Notes under the pieces: generated by a model
The model's input: only the letters and a program-made list of their open reading frames with translations
What the model was told of the DNA's origin: nothing
The model's database searches: none
Part shown: piece by piece, positions 9,775 through 17,723 of the stretch
Layout: every line of letters begins with the position of its first letter
Position numbering within the stretch: the first letter of the stretch is position 1
Position numbers and translations under genes: made by a program
NCBI GenBank assembly: GCA_937920105.1
Contig: CALETH010000042.1
Location: 15,897-79,896, forward strand
Length of the DNA: 64,000 nt
Direction: 5' to 3'
From: an uncultured Bacteroidota bacterium
Lineage (GTDB): Bacteria; Bacteroidota; Ignavibacteria; UBA10030; UBA8401

Positions 9775-10737
9775 TTAAAAAACAACGATAGTGTCGTTCC
9801 TCACGACATTATGCATGTGTAATGTAAGACACAATGAAGATACAATACTATCCAAAGAATTTGTGGTGAAAGTTCCCGTAATAGTTTTATTTTGTAATTC
9901 CGGATTTTCTATATGAATTGGTTTTGCAAATGTATATTCCAATTCTTGTGTAAGTTCTTTTAATGGTGTTTGATAAAAGACTAATTTTCCATTGAACCAT
10001 TGCGGATATTGATTTTCTGAAATTGCTGTTGGTTTAGTGGGACTTTCATCTTTTTTACACTCACTTGTTTCTCCGGCAGAAACAAAATAGGATTGTGTTT
10101 TTTCTTTTGCAGAAACCTTTGCAAAAAATTGCACACGTCCCTGTTGAACAATTAAGCGAGTTTTTTCTTCTCTTGCCCAGACATTAAATTCAGTTCCCAC
10201 TACTTGTACAATTGCTGTTGGTGTTTGTACAATAAATGGTTTTCCATTATGTTCAACTTGAAAAAATGCTTCTCCGTTTAAGGTAATCCATCGAACTGAA
10301 TCACTGAATTCTTTTTTGAATTGTACACTGCTTGCACTATTGAGTTGAACTGTTGAGCCATCTGGAAGAGTAATATTTTTTTGTTCACCAAAATTTGTTG
10401 CGTATTCTTGTAATGGTGAAGAAGTAAGAATGAAAATCCCAATTCCAATTGCAACAAAGAGAGTTGCAAACGCAGTTATTCCATACCACGAAAAAAGGTT
10501 TTTGGATGAATACCAATGTGCTGGTGTTTGAATGTGCAACCGCTTTTCTAATATTTCCCATTCATTTTCAATATTTAATGATGGTGTGCGAAGAGGTATG
10601 GTTGCTTCCAAAACTTTTTGTGAATGAAGAAATTGTTTTTTGTTGGTGGGAGATTTTTCTAGCCAGGATTCAAAATTTTTTCTTTCTTCTTCGAAAAGTT
10701 CGTTGCTGAGATATTTTGCAATGACATCGTCGTTCAT
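9775..10737 (-). CDS. FecR-family anti-sigma factor
   Basis: This 320 aa single-pass inner-membrane regulator has a cytoplasmic N-terminal segment (about 1-80), one transmembrane helix (about 84-106), then a periplasmic FecR domain (about 118-210, with ITLPDGSTVQLNSASSVQF and GEAFFQVEHNGKPFIVQT). A C-terminal DUF4974 domain (about 248-318) is an STN-like fold. It is expected to bind an ECF sigma factor and release it when the receptor's STN domain signals. The receptor gene follows 137 bp downstream. The likely sigma partner is at 12335-12874, with two unrelated genes in between, which is unusual. Confidence 0.92.
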   Translation of the reverse strand: MNDDVIAKYLSNELFEEERKNFESWLEKSPTNKKQFLHSQKVLEATIPLRTPSLNIENEWEILEKRLHIQTPAHWYSSKNLFSWYGITAFATLFVAIGIGIFILTSSPLQEYATNFGEQKNITLPDGSTVQLNSASSVQFKKEFSDSVRWITLNGEAFFQVEHNGKPFIVQTPTAIVQVVGTEFNVWAREEKTRLIVQQGRVQFFAKVSAKEKTQSYFVSAGETSECKKDESPTKPTAISENQYPQWFNGKLVFYQTPLKELTQELEYTFAKPIHIENPELQNKTITGTFTTNSLDSIVSSLCLTLHMHNVVRNDTIVVF

Positions 10738-10784
10738 AAGGTTACCTCTTTGAGTGAATTAGACTTATCAATTTTTTAAAATAG

Positions 10785-10804
10785 CCACGCTCTTTAGAGC
10801 GTGG
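10785..10804. repeat. Family B palindrome (CCACGCTC / GAGCGTGG)
   Basis: This is a short perfect inverted repeat in the 188 bp gap between the small lipoprotein gene and fecR. It is followed by two more hairpins at 10822 and 10879, and all three are GC-rich in otherwise AT-rich DNA. Confidence 0.65.
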
Positions 10805-10821
10805 AAAAAGTACTAATTCTG

Positions 10822-10860
10822 GGCTTTAGCCAAAATCAGTATTATGTTGGGGCTAAAGCC
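10822..10860. repeat. Hairpin of GGCTTTAGCC and GGCTAAAGCC
   Basis: Two 10 bp complementary arms (10822-10831 and 10851-10860) enclose a 19 nt loop. It is the middle of three consecutive hairpins in this gap. Confidence 0.6.
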
Positions 10861-10878
10861 AATATTTTTTTATTTCTC

Positions 10879-10898
10879 CCACGACCTGAAGGTCGTGG
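10879..10898. repeat. Family B palindrome (CCACGACC / GGTCGTGG)
   Basis: This is the third hairpin of the gap. It sits just downstream of the lipoprotein stop on the minus strand and could also terminate that transcript, though no T-run follows on that strand. Confidence 0.6.
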
Positions 10899-10925
10899 CT
10901 ATTATTTTGGTAAGTCTTCTCAAAA

Positions 10926-11312
10926 TTAGTTTTTATATTTGATAAATAATGCTTTTACCATTTTTTTAGAATCGGTTTGTGAAACTACTCCTACAGATTT
11001 TTTATTTGCATACGCTGATGTTGATGTTCCAGAAGTACGGAAATCTAAACCTTTCATAATAACACCATCCGCACCGTATTCTTTTGCTTCTTCTAAAATT
11101 CTATTTTGTAGTTTTTCTGTACTGATAAAAAAATTATCTTCATCTGTTTGTACGGTAACTTCTCCCATCACTTCATAATTTTTTTCTATATCTTTTTCTG
11201 CAAAATACATATCAACATTTGTTGTTGGTGTGTATCGTTTTCCGATATAATCGGAAGAAATACAACCGCTCATGAGAAGAGCAAAAAAGGTGGTAACAAT
11301 TATTTTTTTCAT
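10926..11312 (-). CDS. Small lipoprotein of unknown function
   Basis: This is a 128 aa predicted lipoprotein. The start at 11312 gives a signal peptide MKKIIVTTFFALLMSGC with a good lipobox (LMSGC) and a GGAG ribosome site just upstream. The longer frame to 11369 adds 19 residues that spoil the signal. The mature part alternates beta strands and one helix (LQNRILEEAKEYGADGVIM), recalling small alpha/beta lipoproteins in which a multi-residue helix precedes 'GADGV'. I cannot name the family. It lies between the sigma factor and fecR, so involvement in that regulon is possible but unproven. Confidence 0.72.
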   Translation of the reverse strand: MKKIIVTTFFALLMSGCISSDYIGKRYTPTTNVDMYFAEKDIEKNYEVMGEVTVQTDEDNFFISTEKLQNRILEEAKEYGADGVIMKGLDFRTSGTSTSAYANKKSVGVVSQTDSKKMVKALFIKYKN

Positions 11313-11345
11313 GGAAAAACTCCTTACAATAGTTAATAAATTTAT

Positions 11346-11375
11346 AAACCAGTGAAGTTTTTTCTTCACTGGTTT
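11346..11375 (-). terminator. Hairpin terminator after the outer-membrane barrel gene
   Basis: A 12 bp perfect stem (11346-11357 with 11364-11375) with a 6 nt loop lies 12 bp past the minus-strand stop at 11387. The following T-run is short, so it may be a weak terminator. Confidence 0.65.
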
Positions 11376-11386
11376 CTTGTTCTTTA

Positions 11387-12136
11387 TTATAATAATGCTA
11401 TTTTTACTCCGATACCAATATTGATATAATTAATTGCACGGTTGTGGTCTTTACTATTATTAGTCTCTTTTCCATCTTCTAAATAAATTTTATCATCGCC
11501 TTCTGCGTTTTCTTTGTGCTCTTTTCCCACAAGATTAGCAAATCTATATTTTGTTTCTATTTCAAAAGAGATTGGTGTATTGGGAATACTAATTTCTAAT
11601 CCACCACCTAAACCAACTCCGCCACGCACTGCTGTTTGGATTTTTTGATTAAATGATGTGGATGTTCCCTCCATTACAGAAAAAGTTTGCGAAGCATTAA
11701 TATTTCCTGAAATAAAATTTATTGTTCCATCAACACCGAGATAGGGTTTTACAATAGGAGTTGTAATAATTGCGTATTCAATCCCAACTCCGATGCTTGT
11801 AATATTCATTGTAAAAGTACCATTTACTACCATTATTCCTGCTATGTTTCCTGTTGTATCGTTAGAAAATGATGTATAACTTCCTAATGCGATAAGGGAT
11901 AGACTACCAAAACCAATTTTCGCTTTTCCACCAAAAGAATACCCAATTTTTGAAAGTGGATAATCCCAATTTTCTGGTTTCTGTGCAAAACTACCCTTCA
12001 TATTTCCTTGAGGAACATTCATTCCACCACCCAAAACAAGTGATAGTGAAACTGGTGATTGTGCTTTTGTTGGCATGGTTGCAATAAGAAATGAAAAAAG
12101 TATAACTGCTGTTTTTGCAAAAATGGTGGTTTTCAT
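11387..12136 (-). CDS. Outer-membrane beta-barrel protein (OmpA-like barrel/porin family)
   Basis: This is a 249 aa exported protein. A signal peptide runs to about residue 25 (IATMPTKAQ|S). The mature part has alternating hydrophobic strands with Gly-rich turns (LVLGGGMNVPQGNMKG, KIGYSFGGKAKIGFG, RGGVGLGGGLEIS) and ends in a strand GIGVKIALL, all fitting an eight-stranded small barrel. No peptidoglycan-binding domain follows. It lies 198 bp downstream of the ECF sigma gene and may be one of its targets. Specific function is unknown. Confidence 0.75.
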   Translation of the reverse strand: MKTTIFAKTAVILFSFLIATMPTKAQSPVSLSLVLGGGMNVPQGNMKGSFAQKPENWDYPLSKIGYSFGGKAKIGFGSLSLIALGSYTSFSNDTTGNIAGIMVVNGTFTMNITSIGVGIEYAIITTPIVKPYLGVDGTINFISGNINASQTFSVMEGTSTSFNQKIQTAVRGGVGLGGGLEISIPNTPISFEIETKYRFANLVGKEHKENAEGDDKIYLEDGKETNNSKDHNRAINYINIGIGVKIALL

Positions 12137-12239
12137 AAAAACTCCTATAATAAAATTTTTGTAACTGTGGATTTATTAACAAATCCCTTATTTCTTTATT
12201 ATACGGATGAGATGAAAAACACCCTATACCAAAATTGAT

Positions 12240-12316
12240 GTCATTCAGAGGAGCGAAGTGACGAAGAATCTTTTTTCTATTTGAAGACAGAGATTCCTCA
12301 TTATGTTCGGAATGAC
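12240..12316. repeat. Diverged family A-like repeat (GTCATTCAGAGGAGCG type)
   Basis: The element begins GTCATTCAGAGGAGCGAAG and ends CGGAATGAC, with the same terminal inverted pair as family A but a different interior. It fills the gap between the ECF sigma gene and the barrel gene and creates a spurious minus-strand frame starting MKTCHSEHNEES. Confidence 0.7.
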
Positions 12317-12334
12317 ACGTTTTCAATATGTTTT

Positions 12335-12874
12335 TTATGCTAAATCTTGCAATTTTTCTCGTAAAAACTTTAGTGCTTTTCCCATTCTACTTTCTACGGT
12401 TTTAATAGAAATTCCCAAGGTTTCTGCAATTTCCGAATACGATAACTCTTCATAACGACTTAGGATAAATGTGGCACGAATATCATCCGAAAGAGAATTT
12501 ACCGCCGTTTCTATATGATTTCTTAAATCAAAATCATTGTTTTGAAATGTTACAAAATCTGCTTCTTGTAATTGCATATTATAAGATTTGTGATTGGCAT
12601 TTTTTCTGTAATAATCAATAGTGAGGTTGCTTGCAGTACGATAGAGATAGGCTTTGATGGATTTTTCTGAAACCAATGTTGTACGATTATCCCACAAACG
12701 AAGAAAGACGTCTTGCAATAAATCCTTCGCTAACTCTATAGAAGAAACCCTTCTCCACAAAAATTGATAGAGTTGGGGAGCGTAGCGAGAGTGCAATGTT
12801 TTTAATGCACTATGTTCAGATTGTTGAATCGCTAAAATAAGTTGAGAATCCGAAACGTCATTAGGGATATTCAT
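12335..12874 (-). CDS. ECF-type RNA polymerase sigma factor (FecI-like, Bacteroidota sigma-70 group)
   Basis: This is a 179 aa sigma factor with only regions 2 and 4. Region 2 (about 24-95) includes LAKDLLQDVFLRLWDNR and the promoter-melting stretch AYLYRTASNLTIDYYRK. Region 4 (about 118-175) includes SYSEIAETLGISIKTVESRM, the helix-turn-helix for -35 recognition. Length is typical. It likely drives the FecR/TonB-receptor genes 1.6 kb downstream on the same strand, and FecR is the expected inhibitor. It is unusual that a barrel gene and a small lipoprotein gene lie between sigma and anti-sigma. Confidence 0.93.
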   Translation of the reverse strand: MNIPNDVSDSQLILAIQQSEHSALKTLHSRYAPQLYQFLWRRVSSIELAKDLLQDVFLRLWDNRTTLVSEKSIKAYLYRTASNLTIDYYRKNANHKSYNMQLQEADFVTFQNNDFDLRNHIETAVNSLSDDIRATFILSRYEELSYSEIAETLGISIKTVESRMGKALKFLREKLQDLA

Positions 12875-12884
12875 AAAAATAGTA

Positions 12885-12918
12885 AAAATGCAACAAGCCC
12901 TTGTTACAGGGCTTGTTG
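12885..12918 (-). terminator. Rho-independent terminator after the Bor-like lipoprotein gene
   Basis: A perfect 10 bp stem (CAACAAGCCC at 12891-12900 with 12909-12918) has an 8 nt loop and, on the minus strand, a following T-rich tail. It separates the lipoprotein gene from the sigma factor gene, so sigma should have its own promoter. Confidence 0.75.
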
Positions 12919-12941
12919 TTTGTAGAACGTTGAGAAGTAAA

Positions 12942-13238
12942 TTATTTTTTTACTTCAACAGTCATTGGATATACTGTAACTACCCCTGTAAAAAGACCGA
13001 TTACAATATCTAAAAATGATTGTTTAGTAGTAATAGTATAATCCTTTGCCCCTTTTGCCATTGATTGTGAATCCACTTTATTAATAGGCACTAAACCCCA
13101 TAACACATACCATTGGCGCTCCATTTCTACAGTACTACCTTTTGCACCTTCACCAACAACGTGATTCATGGTGTAACAACCCGTCATTCCCAATACAAAG
13201 CAGCAAAGAACGATTGCTGTTAAAGATTTTTTAATCAT
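12942..13238 (-). CDS. Bor-like small lipoprotein
   Basis: This is a 98 aa lipoprotein. The start at 13238 gives MIKKSLTAIVLCCFVLGMTGC with a lipobox (GMTGC) and an AGGAG ribosome site. The longer frame to 13367 overlaps the upstream gene and destroys the signal. The mature part HHVVGEGAKG-like (NHVVGEGAKGSTVE) followed by RQWYVLWGLVPIN resembles the phage-derived Bor/Iss protein family, whose members have a similar 'WYvlWGLvPiN' block. The C-terminal segment is hydrophobic. Surface exposure is inferred from the family. Confidence 0.72.
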   Translation of the reverse strand: MIKKSLTAIVLCCFVLGMTGCYTMNHVVGEGAKGSTVEMERQWYVLWGLVPINKVDSQSMAKGAKDYTITTKQSFLDIVIGLFTGVVTVYPMTVEVKK

Positions 13239-13263
13239 AAAATAACTCCTAAAAAATAATAAA

Positions 13264-13860
13264 TTAGTGATGTGTGGCATTATTTGATAAAAGTGTGACG
13301 GAGCCTGCCACGGACTCAATCGTAGTAATATACTTTGGATAATCTTCAGTAGAAAAAATAAAATCAAACTGTACAGGTTTTTTTAATGTAGGATGAGTAA
13401 AAATCATCATAAATCCACTATGAGATGACGTTTTTATTAATGCTTGATGAATAATAAAATTGTTAGAAGTGAAGGAAGCAGTTTGTTCAATAGGAATTTT
13501 AAAAAATGCAAAAGTAGAATCTATCAATAAAGATTGTTTTACTAATATGTTATTGTTAGATTTTCTAAAATTATAGAGAACCCTTGTGTTTTTTGCTAAA
13601 TTATATAAATTAGAATCAATAGAATCCTTAATCATCATTATCGATAATTGATATAAACTATCTGCTATTGATGAAGAAATTACATCCCAGTTTTTTGGAG
13701 GTGAAAAAGAAATTCCCAACACAGAATCTTGAATTGATGAATCTATCAAAGAAGAATCTACCGTAAAAACAATGTTCTGTCGTGAAGATTGTTTTTGGTT
13801 TTGTGAACACCCACAAAAATATAGAATAACAAGAGAACTAAAAATGAATTTCATAATCAT
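13264..13860 (-). CDS. Lipoprotein of unknown function
   Basis: This is a 198 aa predicted lipoprotein with signal peptide and Cys18 in YFCGC. An in-frame Met two codons later (13854) is an equally good start. The mature part has a block FSPPKNWDVISSS of the kind seen in small PsbP-like or 'stress-response' lipoproteins, then a beta-rich C-terminal half. No catalytic motif is visible. It is the first gene of a minus-strand run and is divergent from the SH3-like gene. The 129 bp gap should hold both promoters, although I could not mark them with confidence. Confidence 0.65.
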   Translation of the reverse strand: MIMKFIFSSLVILYFCGCSQNQKQSSRQNIVFTVDSSLIDSSIQDSVLGISFSPPKNWDVISSSIADSLYQLSIMMIKDSIDSNLYNLAKNTRVLYNFRKSNNNILVKQSLLIDSTFAFFKIPIEQTASFTSNNFIIHQALIKTSSHSGFMMIFTHPTLKKPVQFDFIFSTEDYPKYITTIESVAGSVTLLSNNATHH

Positions 13861-13989
13861 AATAAGAAAAACTAAGCAAACTCATTGTGATAAGCAATAA
13901 TAATCACTTTTGGCTTTACTTTGCTTTTCGTATATTAAAAAGAAAAAAAATAATGCATTCTTTACAATATTCACAATAAAAATAACAAA

Positions 13990-14691
13990 ATGAACAAACT
14001 AATTATTATAGTATTATTTCTATTTTCAAGTATTACAATATTTGCACAAAAAAATTATTCCGGATATTATTTTTTTGAAAAAAAAATAAATGTAAGTGAG
14101 GAAGAAAAAAAAGAAATGAGAGATGATAATCCTCGAGGTAGAAATGGAGAAGTGCGTTTGCTTAAAGCCGATGGTAAAAATCTTTATCGCTTTTGGCTCA
14201 ACATAGATAACGGGTTTCCTTCTTATCATGTTGGTGAAATTGATGGTTTTATAGAAATTAAAAATGATGCAGCTCTATTTAGGATTCTGCAAGATAAAGA
14301 GTATCAACCTTGTAAATTATCATTTCGTTTTTATGATAATGGGGTGAATATCACACAAAGTGGGACAGATATAGATTGTGGGTTTGGAGCATCGGTTTCA
14401 ATTGATGACAAGTTTCCGTTGAAGAGAAAAAATGCTTTTACTGAAAAAGAATTTGAAAAAAAATTCTTTTACGCAAAAAAATATAGAATTAATGTTGCCA
14501 AATCATATCTCTATTCTGATAATTCTCGTACTAAGAATAAAAAACAATATTTTATCCAAGGTGATATTGTCAGTGTTTTCGAAAATAAAGATGGAAGTTT
14601 GTATGTAGAATATGTAACACCAAAAGGAAAATTTATTTATGGATGGATATCTTCAATAGAAGCAGACCTTATAGAAGTAATCAAAAATTAA
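13990..14691 (+). CDS. Exported protein with C-terminal SH3-like domain
   Basis: This is a 233 aa secreted or periplasmic protein. A signal peptide spans about 1-19 (ending IFAQ). The middle (about 45-150) is an unassigned beta-rich domain. The last ~70 residues (YRINVAKSYLYSD to YGWISSIEADL) look like a bacterial SH3 domain, including the characteristic 'YGWI' strand near the end. Such domains often bind cell-wall or protein ligands. It precedes the FKBP gene by 35 bp. Function cannot be stated. Confidence 0.65.
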   Translation: MNKLIIIVLFLFSSITIFAQKNYSGYYFFEKKINVSEEEKKEMRDDNPRGRNGEVRLLKADGKNLYRFWLNIDNGFPSYHVGEIDGFIEIKNDAALFRILQDKEYQPCKLSFRFYDNGVNITQSGTDIDCGFGASVSIDDKFPLKRKNAFTEKEFEKKFFYAKKYRINVAKSYLYSDNSRTKNKKQYFIQGDIVSVFENKDGSLYVEYVTPKGKFIYGWISSIEADLIEVIKN

Positions 14692-14726
14692 CACTATTAT
14701 AATAATCATTTTACAGAAAGGCAGTC

Positions 14727-15437
14727 ATGAAACACCTCATCATCGCAATAATGATTGGAATTATTGCAAGTTCCACCACATTTGCACAAAAGAAAACACA
14801 AAAGTTTTCTTTGAAAACACAAAAAGATAAAATCAGTTACATCATCGGAACAAATCTTGCCAAAGATTTAAAAAATCAATCCATAGAAATTAATATGGAA
14901 GCTGTAACACAAGGAATGAAAGATATTTTTGCAGAAAAAAAATTGTTGCTCACTGAAGAAGAAATTCAAAAAATCATGACAGAATTTCAACAAGAAATGA
15001 TGGAAAAATATAATGCAAAAATGAAAAAAGAAGGTGAGAAAAATAAAAAAGAAGAAGAAACATTTCTTGCAGAAAATGCAAAAAAAGATGGAATAAAAAC
15101 ATTGCCAAGCGGATTACAATATCAAATAATTACAGATGGAACAGGTGCAACACCAACGGCTAATGATACCGTTGTTACCAATTATGCCGGAACTCTTCTT
15201 GATGGAACAGAATTTGATAACTCTTATAAAAGAGGAGAACCTGTAACATTTCCAGTAAAAGGTGTTATTGCTGGCTGGACTGAAGCATTACAATTAATGA
15301 AAGTTGGTTCAAAATGGAAACTCTACATTCCCTCAAAACTTGCGTACGGTGAACGCGGTGCCGGACAAATTATCGGACCAAATTCTGCACTCATTTTCGA
15401 AGTAGAATTGTTAGATGTAAAACCAGAAAAAAAATAA
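14727..15437 (+). CDS. FKBP-type peptidyl-prolyl cis-trans isomerase (Mip/FkpA-like)
   Basis: This is a 236 aa periplasmic foldase. A signal peptide ends near residue 21. A helical FKBP N-terminal dimerisation domain (about 25-130, with KDKISYIIGTNLAKDL and a Lys/Glu-rich linker) precedes the catalytic FKBP domain (about 140-234: VVTNYAGTLLDGTEFDNSY, then GVIAGWTEALQLMKVGSKW and IPSKLAYGERG). These are the canonical active-site blocks. It is expected to speed proline isomerisation during folding of envelope proteins. A GAAAGG ribosome site precedes the ATG and a strong hairpin follows the stop. Confidence 0.93.
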   Translation: MKHLIIAIMIGIIASSTTFAQKKTQKFSLKTQKDKISYIIGTNLAKDLKNQSIEINMEAVTQGMKDIFAEKKLLLTEEEIQKIMTEFQQEMMEKYNAKMKKEGEKNKKEEETFLAENAKKDGIKTLPSGLQYQIITDGTGATPTANDTVVTNYAGTLLDGTEFDNSYKRGEPVTFPVKGVIAGWTEALQLMKVGSKWKLYIPSKLAYGERGAGQIIGPNSALIFEVELLDVKPEKK

Positions 15438-15446
15438 AGTCTACTC

Positions 15447-15485
15447 AAACCTGTGAGGTCTTAAAGACCTCACAGGTTTTTTTAA
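15447..15485 (+). terminator. Family B palindrome acting as terminator after the FKBP gene
   Basis: Sixteen-base arms (15447-15462 and 15464-15479) are perfectly complementary and are followed by a T-run, so this copy should terminate transcription. Its arm sequence ACCTGTGAGGTC also occurs at 31800, where the palindrome is turned inside out. Confidence 0.75.
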
Positions 15486-15503
15486 TTATAAGAAAAAAAT
15501 AAA

Positions 15504-15932
15504 ATGATTGTTCAAAGTATTGTATTTATTAACAGTTTTATTTTTTTATTCATTTCGATTATCCATTTTTATTGGGCACTTGGTGGAAAGAATGGTTTAC
15601 AATATTCTATACCAACCCAAGAAGATTCCACAACACCATTATTTCAACCCAAAATTTTAGGAACTCTTTTCATCGCAGGAAGTTTTTTAATTTTTACTGC
15701 TATTATGCTTAACAGTCAATCCTACATTGATTGGAAATTTATTACACAATATCAAAAGCCATTATTGTGGTTTCTTTCAATCATCTTTTTATTAAGAAGT
15801 ATTGGTGAATTTAAATATGTAGGTTTTAGCAAGAAAATAAAAAATACTCTTTTTGCTAAATATGATACTCAATATTATTCACCATTATGTTTTTGGTTAG
15901 GTTGTTCAATAGGATATTTAGCATTTGTTTGA
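15504..15932 (+). CDS. DUF3995 family membrane protein
   Basis: This is a 142 aa membrane protein with four hydrophobic segments (about 4-24, 49-69, 84-104 and 122-142). The block IIHFYWALGGKNGLQYSIP near the N-terminus and LRSIGEFKYVGFSKK before the last helix match DUF3995. The function of the family is unknown. It stands between the FKBP terminator and the TPR lipoprotein gene and may be transcribed on its own. Confidence 0.82.
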   Translation: MIVQSIVFINSFIFLFISIIHFYWALGGKNGLQYSIPTQEDSTTPLFQPKILGTLFIAGSFLIFTAIMLNSQSYIDWKFITQYQKPLLWFLSIIFLLRSIGEFKYVGFSKKIKNTLFAKYDTQYYSPLCFWLGCSIGYLAFV

Positions 15933-15980
15933 TAAGAGCGATTTATTAAATTTTTATTTTCAATAAAATAGTAAAAAACA

Positions 15981-17720
15981 ATGTATAATATAAAAATAAT
16001 ATTTTTTTCTATCGTGGTAGCATTATCGTTTTTCGGATGTTCTTCTTCAGAAAAAACACAAGCACCAGAAGATGTAAGGGCGAAAAATTTTTCGCCCCAA
16101 CCAACATCCGAAAACGGAAAATCCGCAGCACTACAATATTTTATTAACGCTTCATTGTTGGAAAGCAAAGGACAATATGCAGAAGCAATTATAGAATATC
16201 TTGATGCACTCCGTTACGATGATGACCATGCCATTTATTATTCACTTGCAAAAAATTATACATTGTTAGGCAAATACGGATTAGCAAGTGATAATGCCGA
16301 AAAAGCTGTAGAACGAGATTCTAAAAACATTACTTACAGAGAAATGTTGGGAAGTATTTATATAAAAACCGGACAATGGAAAGAAGCAATAGAGCAATAC
16401 AATAAAATTCTTTCGATAGATTCTACCAATATTCCCAGTATGTTTGCTGTTGCACAACTCACCGGACAAAAAAATCCTGCGGAAGCATTATTGTTGTATG
16501 AACGTATCCTTCAACGAACAACACCAACTGCAGAAACTTATCTTCAAATAGCAGAACTTAATCTCCGTCTTCAACGATATGAAAAAGCCATCGAAGCATT
16601 TGAAAAAACGGTACAGTTGCAACCAAACAATACTGCATTAAAACAAAGTTTGGGAGAAATGTATATCCGAGCAAAACAATATGATAAAGCGTTAACCTTG
16701 TATAATGATTTGTTAGAAGAAAATCCAGAAAGTCCGGAATTGCGAGGAGCAATAGCAGAAATTTATTTAGAAAAAGAGGATTGGAAAAAAGCCAAAGAAC
16801 AATTTTCTGTTATTCTCCAAACAAAAGATACACTCACTGCCGATGCGTACTTCCGTATAGGAACAGCGTACTTTACACAATCTACCAAAGCCACAAAAGA
16901 AGATAGCACGTTGCTTTCTGAAACAGAAAATATTTTTCAAAAATTTTTACAACTCTATCCCGAAGATTGGCGAGCAACCGCATATTTGGGATTGCTTTCA
17001 CGATTACAAAAAAATGATTCTGCCGCACAAACCTATTTTGAAAAATCACTTCGCAATGAAAGTAAAAATCCGGAAATTTGGTGGCAACTCGGTTGGCTTT
17101 ATCTTGATAAAAAACAATATGAAGAAGCAATCGCAACGGTAGAAAAAGCATGTCAAGCAATTCCCAATAATGCACGATTGTATATGTTGCTGGGAATAAT
17201 TTATGGACGTGCCTCTCGCAACGAAGAAGCCATCGCTCCTTTAGAAAAATCCGTAGAACTTAATCCCAATGATGTGAACACGCTTTCAACACTGGGCTAC
17301 ACTTATGATGCACTTAAACGATTTGCAGAAAGTGATAGTACGTATGAACGTGCATTACGCATAGACCCAGAAAGCCCGTTTGTGTTGAATAATTACGCGT
17401 ACAGTTTAGCCGAACGCAATGTGCAGATACAACGTGCATTGGCAATGTCTAAAAAATCTTTAGAAAAAGATTCTACCAACACATCATATTTAGATACTTA
17501 TGGTTGGATTTTGTATAAGTTGGAAAAATATGAAGAAGCAAAAATATATATTGAAAAAGCAATTTCTCTTGGAGAAGCAAACGCTGTAATTTATGAACAC
17601 TTGGGAGATATCTACAAAAAACTCAACCAACCGGAAAAAGCAAAAGAATATTGGAACAAAGCATTACTAATGGATGAAAAAAATACCGCACTCAAAGAAA
17701 AGATAGAGAAAGAAAAATAA
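15981..17720 (+). CDS. TPR-repeat lipoprotein
   Basis: This is a 579 aa predicted lipoprotein (lipobox SFFGC, Cys20) made almost entirely of about 13-14 tetratricopeptide repeats from residue ~50 to the end. Clear repeats include YEKAIEAFEKTVQLQPNN, YEEAIATVEKACQAIPNN and NEEAIAPLEKSVELNPND. TPR arrays are protein-binding scaffolds, and an outer-membrane scaffold facing the periplasm is inferred. The next gene starts at a GTG 3 bp after the stop, so the TPR and propeller proteins are probably made together. Confidence 0.88.
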   Translation: MYNIKIIFFSIVVALSFFGCSSSEKTQAPEDVRAKNFSPQPTSENGKSAALQYFINASLLESKGQYAEAIIEYLDALRYDDDHAIYYSLAKNYTLLGKYGLASDNAEKAVERDSKNITYREMLGSIYIKTGQWKEAIEQYNKILSIDSTNIPSMFAVAQLTGQKNPAEALLLYERILQRTTPTAETYLQIAELNLRLQRYEKAIEAFEKTVQLQPNNTALKQSLGEMYIRAKQYDKALTLYNDLLEENPESPELRGAIAEIYLEKEDWKKAKEQFSVILQTKDTLTADAYFRIGTAYFTQSTKATKEDSTLLSETENIFQKFLQLYPEDWRATAYLGLLSRLQKNDSAAQTYFEKSLRNESKNPEIWWQLGWLYLDKKQYEEAIATVEKACQAIPNNARLYMLLGIIYGRASRNEEAIAPLEKSVELNPNDVNTLSTLGYTYDALKRFAESDSTYERALRIDPESPFVLNNYAYSLAERNVQIQRALAMSKKSLEKDSTNTSYLDTYGWILYKLEKYEEAKIYIEKAISLGEANAVIYEHLGDIYKKLNQPEKAKEYWNKALLMDEKNTALKEKIEKEK

Positions 17721-17723
17721 ACA

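Noticed and set aside
11991..12326. Open frame of 111 aa on the minus strand
   Set aside because: It combines repeat DNA (MKTCHSEHNEES) with an out-of-frame reading of the barrel gene's 5' end.
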